Source: Thiosocius sp963753845 (GTDB lineage Bacteria > Pseudomonadota > Gammaproteobacteria > Chromatiales > Chromatiaceae). From it: a stretch of DNA of 64,000 nt. The stretch is taken from contig CAVWEI010000004.1 of assembly GCA_963753845.1 (NCBI GenBank), forward strand, positions 257,495-321,494, written 5' to 3'. Shown here in pieces: positions 54,789 to 63,769 of the stretch (position 1 is the stretch's first letter; each line of letters begins with the position of its first letter). The position numbers and the translations under genes were made by a program. The notes beneath the pieces were generated by a model. The model was not told the origin of the DNA and ran no database searches. It saw only the letters and a program-made list of their open reading frames with translations.

Positions 54789-55091
54789 TCATGCCTTTTC
54801 ATCGTCGATCTCGCTCAACCGCAGCAGCTGGCTTCCCCGACGCACAGTGAGGATCTCGACCTTGTCCTTTACGCTGTAGATGACGCGATAGGCACCAAAG
54901 ATCAACTCTCTGATTCGCCGGACACCGACTTCCGGAACAACGCGACCGCTCTCCGGAAAATCCGCCAAACGCTCCACCGACTCGAACAGTTCGTTCACCC
55001 AACGCTCGGCGGCATCCGGGTTGTCTTTGGCGATGTACCGCGCGATTTCAGATACCCGATCCAGTGCCAGTGGAGACCACTCCACTCTCAC
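54789..55091 (-). CDS. ParE/RelE-family toxin
   Basis: 100 residues from GTG 55091 (GTGA overlap with the antitoxin). RVEWSPLALDRVSEIARYIAKDNPDAAERWVNELFESVERLADFPESGRVVPEVG and RELIFGAYRVIYSVKDKVEILTVRRGSQLL match the ParE fold. Toxin of a Phd/ParE pair; target gyrase or ribosome unresolved. Confidence 0.9.
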   Translation of the reverse strand: MRVEWSPLALDRVSEIARYIAKDNPDAAERWVNELFESVERLADFPESGRVVPEVGVRRIRELIFGAYRVIYSVKDKVEILTVRRGSQLLRLSEIDDEKA

Positions 55092-55369
55092 CGAGCGATG
55101 CCCTTCAGGACGCGCGCCCTCGCCTCTTCATGTGGCACGCCCTCGCCTGCGGCAAATTGTTCCTCGGCCCGATAGATGTCCTCGAGGATTTCCAGCCGTT
55201 CCTGCATCAGCTCGAATTCATGGACATCCATTAGCACGGCCACCCCGCGCCCCCGCTGGGTCAAGACCATCGGTCGCCGCGTCTCGTGAATGTGTTTAAC
55301 GAAAGACGCCACTTCGGCGCGGAACTCAGACAACGGACGGATATCCTCATCCACTTTTACCTTTGACAT
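55088..55369 (-). CDS. Phd/YefM-family antitoxin
   Basis: 93 residues. DIRPLSEFRAEVASFVKHIHETRRPMVLTQRGRGVAVLMDVHEFELMQE is the Phd/YefM N-terminal DNA-binding domain; the tail VPHEEARARVLKGIAR binds the toxin. Preceded by repeated GTACGT boxes that probably autoregulate the pair. Confidence 0.92.
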   Translation of the reverse strand: MSKVKVDEDIRPLSEFRAEVASFVKHIHETRRPMVLTQRGRGVAVLMDVHEFELMQERLEILEDIYRAEEQFAAGEGVPHEEARARVLKGIAR

Positions 55370-55383
55370 GGCGACTCCAAGAA

Positions 55384-55415
55384 GTACGTTTAGTTGTACG
55401 TTTTAATGTACGTCA
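55384..55415. promoter_or_regulatory. Repeated GTACGT boxes upstream of the Phd/ParE pair
   Basis: AGTACGTTTAGTTGTACGTT and TTAATGTACGTC give three GTACGT copies at intervals of about 12-13 bases, 15-45 bases before the antitoxin start. Likely TA operator overlapping the promoter. Confidence 0.6.
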
Positions 55416-55492
55416 AGACGAAAGGGGTCGCAACCTGACCGGCAACCGAGGTCCAAAGCGGCCACCAATGGCCCTCCCTTCCTTTCCGCGGG

Positions 55493-55513
55493 AATTATTC
55501 CACTGGAATAATT
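55493..55513. promoter_or_regulatory. Perfect 21-bp palindrome, related to the 19-bp sites
   Basis: AATTATTCCA-C-TGGAATAATT. The outer AATTATT/AATAATT halves resemble the ATTATTACA sites at 54629 and 59858; the core differs (CCA-C-TGG versus ACA-G-TGT). Possibly a related operator. An outer inverted pair GCCACCAA/TTGGTGGC flanks it. Confidence 0.55.
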
Positions 55514-55685
55514 TGGTGGCCGGCTTCCGGGGCGCTCGCCGGCGGCGTGTTTTCGCAACGCAGCGGGCGGACCGATGCAGCTCATCGATGCCGAGTCGGC
55601 ATGATTCCGGTTCGTTGATGGAGACAGGAGGATGCCACTGTTACCCCAGTGGCCAGGGAGAAGATGCCGGCTTTGGCCGGCGTGG

Positions 55686-56107
55686 TCAGTCCTCGTTCGG
55701 CAGCAGGATCGTCATGACCGGCTCGCCGTCATCGCCCGGGCCCACCACCAGCTTCAGCGTGGTGAGCTCGGCTTCGGTGGAGCTGGCCGTCGCGCGGCAC
55801 GCGGTAGAGCTCGAACAGCAGCTCGGGTGCCTGCGTCGGCGTTGGTCCGCGCCGCATGGGCGGCCATGAACAGCACGTCCCACAGACGACCCGACTGATC
55901 CTGATGGGTCTGCCGGTCGCTGTCGGACTCGCTCCAGGCCACGCAGTCCGCCCAGGCTGCCGCCGTGATGGCCACCGGCCAGCGGAAACCGGCTTCGCGG
56001 GCCATGGGTCCTGCATCGATCAATACGCCGTCGGCCAGGGCCTGGGCGCGGGTGTAGACGGAAATGACCTGCCCGAAGAACGGGTGTTCACTCGGTTGAT
56101 TGCTCAT
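55686..56107 (-). pseudogene. DUF6573-type ICE protein, two frameshifts
   Basis: From ATG 56107: MSNQPSEHPFFGQVISVYTR then AQALADGVLIDAGPMAREAGFRWPVAITAAAWADCVAW...LWDVLFMAAHAARTNADAG, then a shift into ELLFELYRVPRDG and a second shift into STEAELTTLKLVVGPGDDGEPVMTILLPNED with stop at 55686. The segments fit the DUF6573 family (about 140 aa) carried by ICEs. As it stands, no full-length product. Confidence 0.75.
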
Positions 56108-56204
56108 CGTGGTTCTCCTTGGGATTGCGACCTCGGAGACGCACCTCCTCCCTGCCGGGAAGCGCACGCCTTCCCGACAGGTCGATGGTTGATGACAAAT
56201 GGAC

Positions 56205-56720
56205 TCAGATAAGCCCGCGTTCGGCAAAGGACACGCTCTCACCGGCGGCGACGACGAAGTGATCGAGCACCCGTACGTCCACCAGTGCCAGCGCGTCCCG
56301 AAGCCTTCGAGTGATCGCCTCGTCCGCATGGCTCGGCTCAGCGACCCCCGAGGGGTGGTTGTGGAAAAAGACGATCGCGGCCGCGTTGACCTCGAGGGCA
56401 CGCTGCACCACGACGCGAGGATGTACCGAGGCCCCGTCGATGGTGCCCTGGAACATCTCTGCCACCTGGATGACCCGGTGTCGGTTGTCGAGGAACAGCG
56501 CACCGAACACCTCGTGCTTGCGATCGACGAGCTTCAGTCGAAGAAAGGCCCGGGTCTGCTCGGGACTGCCCAGTGCACGGCCCGACGCGGTGACGGTCGG
56601 CGAGGACGGACAGGGCCAGCTTGACCACGGCCTCCTTCTCCTCGCGGTTGAGCACTCCCGGCTTCAGCGCATCGAATCGATTCTGCGGCCGAGGAGCGAC
56701 TCGGCGTTCTGGTTTTTCAT
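56205..56720 (-). pseudogene. radC: radC-type JAB protein, frameshifted
   Basis: From ATG 56720: MKNQNAESLLGR in one frame, FDALKPGVLNREEKEAVVKLALSVLADRHR in the next, then ALGSPEQTRAFLRLKLVDRKHEVFGALFLDNRHRVIQVAEMFQGTIDGASVHPRVVVQRALEVNAAAIVFFHNHPSGVAEPSHADEAIT in a third, ending at 56205. HNHPSG...SHAD is the JAMM metal motif. At least two indels. ICE-borne RadC-like proteins of this kind are common; function in the element unknown. Confidence 0.8.
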
Positions 56721-56823
56721 GATGGTCTCCTCACGGATTATGGGGAGACCGTCCCGTGGGGAGCAGCTCCCCGACGGGTTGAAGATGACCGGGCGACGAC
56801 GTCACCCGGTCGTGTGTGGCGGA

Positions 56824-57222
56824 TTAGGCGGCCTGCTCTTTGTAGAACGCTTGGCCGTCGACCTTGGCCCAGCCGACTCGCAACAGACGAGCCTTCAGGC
56901 TGACCCCGGTCTCACCGGCCTTGTCGCCGGTCTTGTAGGTGAAGGCTTCAGCGAACAGATCGCTGAGCGTGAACCCAATGAGCACCTTGAGCTTGCCCTC
57001 GACGGCCGGCTTGAGCTGCTGCACAAGCTTCTGCGCCTGCTGGCCGGACACGCGGCACTCGAAATAGGTGTACTGGGCGTCGTCGACGCTGCCCCGAAGG
57101 GCAGCGATGGTGACACTCCAGAAGGGCGAGCCCTCCTTCGGCGTCACCTCCCGAACACGGTTGAGATAACCGATGCCGGTGGTGTAGAGGTCGAAATACT
57201 TGTTGGTATCTTCATTGGACAT
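56824..57222 (-). CDS. DUF3577/STY4534-type ICE replication protein
   Basis: 132 residues from ATG 57222. MSNEDTNKYFDLYTTGIGYLNRVREVTPKEGSPFWSVTIAALRGSVDDAQYTYFECRVSG, ALLRVGWAKVDGQAFY match DUF3577, a single-strand-binding-like OB-fold protein of SPI-7/PFGI-1 ICEs. Intact in one frame. Lies between radC and parM. Confidence 0.85.
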   Translation of the reverse strand: MSNEDTNKYFDLYTTGIGYLNRVREVTPKEGSPFWSVTIAALRGSVDDAQYTYFECRVSGQQAQKLVQQLKPAVEGKLKVLIGFTLSDLFAEAFTYKTGDKAGETGVSLKARLLRVGWAKVDGQAFYKEQAA

Positions 57223-57432
57223 GGCAGTTCTCCTGAAAACAGGAATGGAATCCGGAGAACGTGCCATCCCTGTCGGGAGCACATTCCCGGCAGGGTGGGT
57301 TGAGACGAGGCCGCGAACGACCTTTCCTGGGCTGGCACCGTTGCCTTGCGGCTCCAGTGCGTGCATCGGTTTCGCAGCCCGACGATGCATCGGGTGTCAC
57401 TGAGACCGCAGTGACCACGGATAAAATCGTTC

Positions 57433-58456
57433 TCAGGCCGGCTCCTGACAGACGTAGCGCAGGTACTTGAGCATCCCCCGCGCGTTGGCGAAGGCGGGAT
57501 GCGGTGCGATCGCCTGGTTCGGGAACCAGTCCCGGATGTCGTCGGCGAGCGCCACGGCGCCGCCACCGACGAACAGGATCCGCTCGAGCTCGGCACCGCG
57601 CCCAAGCTGGCGCTGCGTCTCGGCATGCAGGCGCTCGACGAGCTGCCGACGCGCATCACGGACCTGGTCGGCGACATCGTGGGTCTTGCCGAACAGACGC
57701 ACGCTGCCGGTGCGTACGGCATCCTCGGTCGCCCGCTCGGACAGCTCCTCGAGATCGAATCTTCCCCGGATGGCGTCCGCGACCTGGCGTTTGAGATCCA
57801 GCAGCCCGCAGCGCAGCGAACCGGAACTGTTGTGGCGCACCGCCTGGTCGGCGACCACGACGAAATCCGTGGTCCGGCCACCGATGTCGACCACCGCGAC
57901 CGGCACGCCGAGCCGCTCGGCCTCGAGCTGCACGCCACCGTTCGCCTCCGAGATGATGTGGTCGTACCAGGCCGCCAGCGCCTCGGGAATGACCTCGTGG
58001 AACGCGATCGCGGCGGATTGGCGGCCGTCGATCGGCCTGCACGGGCTGCTTGAGACTCGCCCGCTTGCGCTCGACGATCTCCAGGCGCTGACTGCCGTCC
58101 TTGAGGTAGAAACTGCTGACCGGCAAGCCGGATACCGCATGCACCGACCGCCCGGCGAGCCCGGCCTCGTGCAGCGCATGCTGGACGATGGCGCGATTGA
58201 GACCCGAGAACGGATAGCCGTCGAAATGCGTCGGCTCCCCGTCGACCTCGCCGACCGCGAATACCGTGTCGTCGGTCTCGTACTCGAACACCCGTTGCTC
58301 GCTGCCGTTCAGCCAGGTGACGTTCGCGCGGCCGATCCGCGCCCGCGACGGGATCGCGATCAAGCGTCCGTCCGGCAAGGCGACCTTGGTGAATGCGTAG
58401 CCGTCATCCAGGCCAATGCTGGTCGGGTTCTGAATCTCGCTATCGGTCACATTCAC
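57433..58456 (-). pseudogene. parM: ParM/StbA-type actin-like partition protein, one frameshift
   Basis: From ATG 58456: MNVTDSEIQNPTSIGLDDGYAFTKVALPDG (phosphate-1 loop DDGYAFTK), SARGLPVSSFYLKDGSQRL, then near 58040 the frame changes to GRQSAAIAFHEVIPEALAAWYDHIISEANGG...VAVVDIGGRTTDFVVV (phosphate-2 loop) and ILFVGGGAVALADDIRDWFPNQA (adenosine loop). All actin motifs are present but split. Drives ICE/plasmid segregation in homologues. Confidence 0.82.
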
Positions 58457-58520
58457 CTCCGGATAAGACGGTCATTGGGTTCAGCCGATCACCTTGCGGA
58501 GATGGGCAAAGGGTTTCGCG

Positions 58521-58863
58521 TCAGGACTTGCAGCTCGGCGTCGGTGTTGCCGCTGCGGCTGCCGCCGGCACCATCTCGGCATTGGGTCGGTTCACCGGGT
58601 GGGCGCGTTCGAGCCAGTTCGCAAAGGGTGTGGCGGGCACCGTTGTTTCACGTGGCACCAATTCCGCCCGGTTGCCCGCGCATGTCACTGCGAATCCACC
58701 GCCCCTCGGCCAGGAAGCCCTGCACGAGCAATGAACGCAGCCAGTCCTGGCCACGCTTGCGCTTGAGCCCGGAAAGCCGCTGCAGGATCAGGCGCTCCAA
58801 GACCAGGCCCGGGTCGAGGGTCAGGTTGAGACGTTTCGGCTCTGTGAGTTCGGTTACCGACAC
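58521..58863 (-). pseudogene. Small ICE protein upstream of parM, frameshifted
   Basis: From ATG 58863: MSVTELTEPKRLNLTLDPGLV, LERLILQRLSGLKRKRGQDWLRSLLVQGFLAEGRWIRSDMRG, then near 58670 a shift to NRAELVPRETTVPATPFANWLERAHPVNRPNAEM and a Ser/Pro/Ala tail. RHH-like N-terminus; a ParR/StbB-like partner of ParM is possible but I cannot confirm it. The parS-like site 58644-58659 lies inside it. Confidence 0.5.
58644..58659. promoter_or_regulatory. Second parS-like site
   Basis: TGTTTCACGTGGCACC matches the parS consensus at 13 of 16 positions with the left ten bases exact. It lies in the reading frame of the small gene upstream of parM. Confidence 0.4.
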
Positions 58864-58980
58864 GGCAGCGCTCGCGGAAAAGGTCGATGGCGCGATTATT
58901 CGGTCTGTGCCGATGGGGACCAGCGCAAACGAGACCCCTGCCGGTGCGGGTTATCGGTGACCGCGACCAAACATCACCCC

Positions 58981-59725
58981 TCATCCGGCAGACGACCGGA
59001 GACGGACCGCATCGGTCACTGCGCTCGGTCGTGGGCTTGCCAACGTCGGCGCATGGGGCGCACGGTGCGCCGCACTCAGCACATCGTCCGGGATCTCGCC
59101 CATCGCCTCGCGGGCCTGCCGCGCCTTCGCGGTACGCTGATTGACGTCGTCACGTGTCACGCCCATGAGTCGATACCCGACCGGACTCTGCAGGGCGCGC
59201 CGCACCCAGCGGCCGCCCTGGTGCAACGTCTTTTCTGCCTCGTCGCGCCCGATCAGACCGACATGTCGGGCACTCAGTACCTTGCAGACCAGCGCGTCGA
59301 AGCGGCCGATCAGGCCGGCGGCTCGAAACGCATAGGGGTTGCTGAAGTTGAGCGCGATACGCGCTGGTTTGTTCTGATACGGGCTGTGCAACGTCGATCG
59401 CGCCCAGCGCCACGAATCGGTTTACGATCCCCTGCTCCAGCGTGACGAGCTCCCGCTGGGCCTGATCCAACCCATCGTGGACCTTCAGCAGCCACCAGTC
59501 GGCGTAGGGATCGTCGGCGCGCGCACCATGCCAGAGGGTTCGAACGAGGTTTGCGAAACCGATCAGCCCGATAATCGCGGGCTTCTCGGCACTGTAGCCA
59601 CGGCCCTTTACGAGCCGTTGCGCCTGGCGGGTCTGCAACGTCAGGGTTGCGCCACCGCGCAGCACACCGGGACGTTCGTCAAGTCGTCCCGATGGTTCCT
59701 CGGACTCGGATGGACGCTGACGCAT
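58981..59725 (-). pseudogene. PFL_4669/TIGR03761-type ICE protein, one frameshift
   Basis: N-terminal part LTLQTRQAQRLVKGRGYSAEKPAIIGLIGFANLVRTLWHGARADDPYADWWLLKVHDGLDQAQRELVTLEQGIV is followed, after a shift near 59375, by YQNKPARIALNFSNPYAFRAAGLIGRFDALVCKVLSARHVGLIGRDEAEKTLHQGGRWVRRALQSPVGYRLMGVTRDDVNQRTAKARQAREAMGEIPDDVL. This is the conserved PFGI-1-class ICE protein of unknown function. Start shown is the first ATG; a later one is possible. Confidence 0.82.
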
Positions 59726-59857
59726 TGGCGGGAAACTGGGTCATGGGCAGACGGTGCTCGTCGTCGGGTGGCTGTCGATACGGGCACCATCAACGCACGA
59801 ACCGCGCTCGACGTGAACATGAAACCGTAGCGCGGGCTGTCGCGGTTATCGGGAAGG

Positions 59858-59876
59858 ATTATTACAGTGTAATAAT
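59858..59876. promoter_or_regulatory. Perfect 19-bp palindrome, copy 2
   Basis: ATTATTACAGTGTAATAAT, identical to 54629-54647. It sits between the STY4528-type and PFL_4669-type genes, upstream of the latter. Confidence 0.65.
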
Positions 59877-59933
59877 TTCGCAGAGACGCTCCGGTGCCTC
59901 AGCGCGACTTGCCCCGGGGCGACGGTGGCACCG

Positions 59934-61139
59934 TCAGCTGCTTACGGATCTGGGCCAGCGCGTTCTCGCCGCGCGATCGGGAGGTAGGCGTTTTTTGCGT
60001 TCTCGCTCCCGTGTGGTGGCCTCCTCACGTAATCGCTCGGCCTCGCCTTGGCGGCGATCGCGTTCAGTCTGCACCTTCAGCCCCAGGTTCTCGACAAACC
60101 CTCCTTCGTTCACCTGCCTGCACAGATGGTGCAGGTAGCGCAGTTCGTCGTACACCGGCTTGGCCCCGTGTTGCTCGGCCTGGAGCCGACCGGCGAGTTC
60201 GTCCAGCACGGACTGTCGGTGCGACGCGGGGATTGTTGCCAGATACCGGGCGGCGAGCGCGCGCTGGTTGTCCTTGAGCCGCGGCGGCAAGATCAATCCC
60301 TCGAGCGTCACGGCCTCGCGCGCGGAATCTTCGTAATTTGTTTGTGTTGTTGTAGTTGTATTTTTATATTTACTACTACTACGTCGTACCGGCTTTGAAT
60401 TTTGCGGGTCTTTTGGTGCCGCCTTTGAATATTGACCCCGGTCATGACTGCGCTTTCCCATGGCGGTATTTGACAGGCTCGCAAGCACATCGGCACTGAA
60501 GCTGAAATAACGCTGGTCGCCGCCGTGTTGGATCGCGTGGACGGCTTCGAGGCGACGCTCAATCGGATTCATCGGGGCGAGCACGTCCCTGCCGTCCCGG
60601 ATATCCGTGTCCAGCGATTCCGAGACAGCCGCTGCCACGCGGCGCACGCGCGCATGATGGTGGTTCGCCGCGTCATGGAGGAACGCCATGTAGCCGGGAT
60701 CCAGGTGCAAGGCGTCGACCAGGGGCAGCGGTTCGTCATGCAGTGCATAGACGTTGCCCGCAAACCGACCGTTCGCGTCACGGCTTCGCGCACAAAGTGA
60801 CAGCCAGCGTGTGGCGCGCAGGATCGCAATGGCCCGCGAGACAGTGGAGCTGGACGACACGTTCGCGGATCGCGCGATGTCGGCGTAACTGGGAAACACG
60901 CCCTTGTGGCCGGTGCCTCGGGCGCTCTGGTAGATGACCATCCAGATCAGTTTGTCGACCGGCTCGAGGACCGGGTCCTGCACCACGAGCGCAGGAAAAG
61001 CGTGGTGGCCGTTGCCGAGAAAGAGGAGTGCATCCGCAGCGGACGTGCTGCCACCGCAGCGTCCGCGAGCGATGGTTTCGCGAATCAGCGCGTCGAGGGC
61101 ATAGGTCTCCGCTCGGATGTCTGCATCATCTTGCATCAT
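59934..61139 (-). CDS. STY4528-type ICE replication protein (wHTH)
   Basis: 401 residues. A winged-helix segment near 65-110 (PVDKLIWMVIYQSARGTGHKG and VFPSYADIARSANVSSSSTVSRAIAILRATRWLSL) and a long helical C-terminus match the pathogenicity-island replication-associated STY4528 family. A T-run (A6 in the message) near 59988 marks a probable one-base indel: the other frame continues TPTSRSRGENALAQIRKQLTVPPSPRGKSR to a stop at 59899, a more plausible C-terminus. Overlaps DUF2857 by 14 bases. Confidence 0.78.
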   Translation of the reverse strand: MMQDDADIRAETYALDALIRETIARGRCGGSTSAADALLFLGNGHHAFPALVVQDPVLEPVDKLIWMVIYQSARGTGHKGVFPSYADIARSANVSSSSTVSRAIAILRATRWLSLCARSRDANGRFAGNVYALHDEPLPLVDALHLDPGYMAFLHDAANHHHARVRRVAAAVSESLDTDIRDGRDVLAPMNPIERRLEAVHAIQHGGDQRYFSFSADVLASLSNTAMGKRSHDRGQYSKAAPKDPQNSKPVRRSSSKYKNTTTTTQTNYEDSAREAVTLEGLILPPRLKDNQRALAARYLATIPASHRQSVLDELAGRLQAEQHGAKPVYDELRYLHHLCRQVNEGGFVENLGLKVQTERDRRQGEAERLREEATTRERERKKRLPPDRAARTRWPRSVSS

Positions 61140-61797
61140 GCCGTCGTGCAGTCAGCGTACTCGTCTGCTGGCCGCCGCCGACTGCGCTGGATAGCTTGCC
61201 GGAGCTCGAAGGCCGCTGGGCGGGCGCATAGACATCACCGTACTCCACCATACGCTGTGCGAGGTTCCAGACCGCCCGCAAGGAGGCACCGGTTTCGTGG
61301 TGTACCGCCAGATAGACGCCTGGATCGGTGCCGTTGTCCTTGTCCGTCTGCATCTGCGTCGCCAAGGCGCGCCATAGGCGGTGCGCCGTCTCCTCGTCGG
61401 GCTCCGGCGGCCGACCGACCGCCGGTTCCACAGTGAGCATGCGCCGCAGCCGTGTGTACTCCCGTGAGCCGAGACCGAATAGGCTGCGCATCATCTCGAG
61501 CGGTGCGTCGGCCTGGATGAGGTCGCGTTGCAGCTCCTCGCTCTCGCGTTCGCGGCGCAGGTGCGCGAGCATCGGCCAGTACACGTCGCGGTTGAGCCGA
61601 ATATCCAGGCAGTGCGCCTGCAGACTGCCCGCTCGATAAAGATCGGCCAGGTTAAGTTCGCGGAGTGCGGCGACCTCCTCGGGCCCGAAGTTCATGTTGC
61701 GCAGGGCGTGCTGATCGTTCTCCGACAGGCAGCGGATGGCGTACAACATCACGGCCATCACCAGTTCCGATTCTTTGGTTCCGGCAGACGCGCTCAT
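61126..61797 (-). CDS. DUF2857-family ICE protein
   Basis: 223 residues from ATG 61797 (ATGA overlap with parB); a GTG at 61803 is possible. MLYAIRCLSENDQHALRNMNFGPEEVAALRELNLADL, LFGLGSREYTRLRRML and MVEYGDVYAPAQRP match DUF2857, always found between parB and the STY4528-type gene in PFGI-1-class ICEs. Unknown function, maybe replication or regulation. Confidence 0.88.
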   Translation of the reverse strand: MSASAGTKESELVMAVMLYAIRCLSENDQHALRNMNFGPEEVAALRELNLADLYRAGSLQAHCLDIRLNRDVYWPMLAHLRRERESEELQRDLIQADAPLEMMRSLFGLGSREYTRLRRMLTVEPAVGRPPEPDEETAHRLWRALATQMQTDKDNGTDPGVYLAVHHETGASLRAVWNLAQRMVEYGDVYAPAQRPSSSGKLSSAVGGGQQTSTLTARRHDAR

Positions 61798-63404
61798 TGC
61801 CACAGGCCCTCCCTTACGTTATCTGCAGCCTGATGTATGGCACGGTAGGTCTCCATCAGATCCACCAGGTCCTTCCAACTGCGTGCGTCGAGGCGCCGCC
61901 ACAGCCGGAAACCCATGTGCCCAGGGTCGAGGGTCCAGACACTCGAGAACAGCAGGCCGGCATCCTGTTCTTCGAGCGCCCGTCTCAGGACCGAATCCTG
62001 GCCGAGTACCGACAGCAGGTGCCCCACCGGTGCTACCGTCATTTCGGATGCGGCGGCAAGATGCCACCACACCATGGAGACCTGAGCCAACGCATCCTCG
62101 TCGAGTTGGCCCACCAAAGCAGGGTCCGGGACGTCACTCAAGATGAAGCCGAGACCCTTGCCGGACAACGGTTGGATCAGCTCGCCCAGGGCGTTGCGCT
62201 GCGCCAGGCGAGTTGCCAGGGTCCAGGCGCGACCCCGGAGCGATTTGAGGTCCATCTTGTCGAGCGGAGATTCGCGGCTGGAAAACTTGTGTTGTTCCAG
62301 CGTTTCCCCGGCACCTTCCCCGGCTACTCGTGCGGTCGGTTCCATCGAGCCGGATTCCAACTCATCAACCGATGCGGTTGCGGTCGCCTGCGATGCGCCC
62401 TGTACGCTCTGCTCGGAGACGCGTGAGTCGACGCCGTCTTCTACGGCCATGACCGACTCGGATCTCAGGCTCGCAGGTTCGTTCCCCCCAGTCGACCGGG
62501 GGCTCTCGTCCTGCTGGGCAAGAGGCCGAGACGAGCCATCGGCTTCGGGAGCCGCTGACTGACCCGGGTTACCAAGCAGGTAGCCGTCAAGCGTGATACT
62601 GACGGCATGGAGGCTGATCTCTGCCCGCTCGGCAATTTCAGCCTCCAGCGCGCGTCGCAGATTGCTAATGTCCCACTCTGGATCGTCGTACCGACGACAG
62701 AGCGCCGCAAAGGTCTGTTCGAAGTCGTCTTCCGAATCCAGAGAATGCTGATGCCAGATGCTGTGTGCCGCCCGTTCGAGTTGGCGGATACGTTCAACCT
62801 GTGGGCGCCCCATGCCACCCTTCAGCGCGGCTGGCAGCAACGGCAACAGCCGGTCGACCGTGTATGCCATCTGTGAGATCAATCCCTGGCTCAGGGCAAA
62901 CCCGCGCTCGCGAAGCGTGGTGGCCAGCTGCGTCTGGGTGATATCCCTTCCGCCCTGCTCCTCTTCGAGCAGGCGCCGTGCCTCGCTCACGGCCAACGCC
63001 TTATCGAGAAAGGACAGGTCACCGCGCAGATCGTTTTCCCGTAAATGGGCGAGAAGGACATCCATCTCGCGCATCCAAGGGCGATAGAGGCAGCTCACCC
63101 GAGCGAAGCGCTGATCACCCGTCTCGGCGTAGAGCTCCTGGAGAATGCGCAAACGCGTATTCCCGCCGGCCTGCAGCATGTACGCTGATTCTCCAGGCCG
63201 CTGCGTCACGACGAGCGGCTGGTCCAGACCCTGGGCACGCACCGATGCCTTGATCCGTTGGTATTCGGGGTTGTCTCCATGACGCGGGTTATGGTCGTAC
63301 GGTCGGATAGTCGAGACCTCGAGTTCCAACAACTGACCGGCAGCCGGATCCAGGGATGGAATCGATTCCGATTGTTCGGAGACACCCTGTGCGTCGCTGT
63401 TCAT
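61794..63404 (-). CDS. parB: ICE ParB-family protein
   Basis: 536 residues. N-terminal ParB/Srx fold (LELEVSTIRPYDHNPRHGDNPEYQRIKASVRAQGLDQPLVVTQR and GGNTRLRILQEL), HTH region (TQTQLATTLRERGFALSQGLISQMAYTVDRLLPLLP), a low-complexity middle (about 285-370) and an ICE-specific C-terminal domain. The C-box GNTRLRIL fits the GxxRxxA position. Expected to support ICE maintenance. Intact. Overlaps the YdaS-like gene. Confidence 0.9.
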   Translation of the reverse strand: MNSDAQGVSEQSESIPSLDPAAGQLLELEVSTIRPYDHNPRHGDNPEYQRIKASVRAQGLDQPLVVTQRPGESAYMLQAGGNTRLRILQELYAETGDQRFARVSCLYRPWMREMDVLLAHLRENDLRGDLSFLDKALAVSEARRLLEEEQGGRDITQTQLATTLRERGFALSQGLISQMAYTVDRLLPLLPAALKGGMGRPQVERIRQLERAAHSIWHQHSLDSEDDFEQTFAALCRRYDDPEWDISNLRRALEAEIAERAEISLHAVSITLDGYLLGNPGQSAAPEADGSSRPLAQQDESPRSTGGNEPASLRSESVMAVEDGVDSRVSEQSVQGASQATATASVDELESGSMEPTARVAGEGAGETLEQHKFSSRESPLDKMDLKSLRGRAWTLATRLAQRNALGELIQPLSGKGLGFILSDVPDPALVGQLDEDALAQVSMVWWHLAAASEMTVAPVGHLLSVLGQDSVLRRALEEQDAGLLFSSVWTLDPGHMGFRLWRRLDARSWKDLVDLMETYRAIHQAADNVREGLWQ

Positions 63405-63664
63405 GGCCGGCCCTCGTGCTCATCGATATCAGCAAAGATCTCCGGGTAACGAACCAGGCTTTCCCGCGACACGGCGGCTAAGCGTCCGTTCGATCGCAAG
63501 GCCACTTTCTGTGTGGCCTTCTCGATCCGCGTCGCCAATAAGGCACTGGCGTAGCGATGTTTTCCGGCAAGCTGATAGAGGTAAGAGACGGAGCTGCAAC
63601 ACCCCTCGGCAACGTCGGCTCGCTCACGTTTTGAGGAAAGTTGAAGGAAGTGTCTCAGGTCCAT
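63401..63664 (-). CDS. Small YdaS/Cro-like HTH protein
   Basis: 87 residues from ATG 63664. MDLRHFLQLSSKRERADVAEGCCSSVSYLYQLAGKHRYASALLATRIEKATQ is a short YdaS-type helix-turn-helix; the C-terminal part is basic/acidic. First gene of the ICE replication/partition operon and divergent from a repressor-like gene, the arrangement of a phage-like Cro/CI switch. Confidence 0.75.
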   Translation of the reverse strand: MDLRHFLQLSSKRERADVAEGCCSSVSYLYQLAGKHRYASALLATRIEKATQKVALRSNGRLAAVSRESLVRYPEIFADIDEHEGRP

Positions 63665-63666
63665 GA

Positions 63667-63681
63667 TGCTAAACTTTAGCA
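63667..63681. promoter_or_regulatory. 15-bp palindromic operator at the divergent switch
   Basis: TGCTAAA-C-TTTAGCA, a perfect palindrome just before the YdaS-like start. A half-site TGCTAAAT follows at 63732 and TTAGC at 63750. Likely operator of the adjacent HTH proteins. Confidence 0.6.
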
Positions 63682-63769
63682 GCACGAAAAACGGCGTCCA
63701 GATCAGAGTTGCTTGAAAATGTTTATCAATCTGCTAAATTCTAATGAACTTAGCCGCTTAGTGACCGAC

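Noticed and set aside
59980..59995. A6C run near the end of the STY4528-type gene as programmed frameshift site
   Set aside because: The reading-frame phase does not fit the X-XXY-YYZ rule; a homopolymer indel is simpler.
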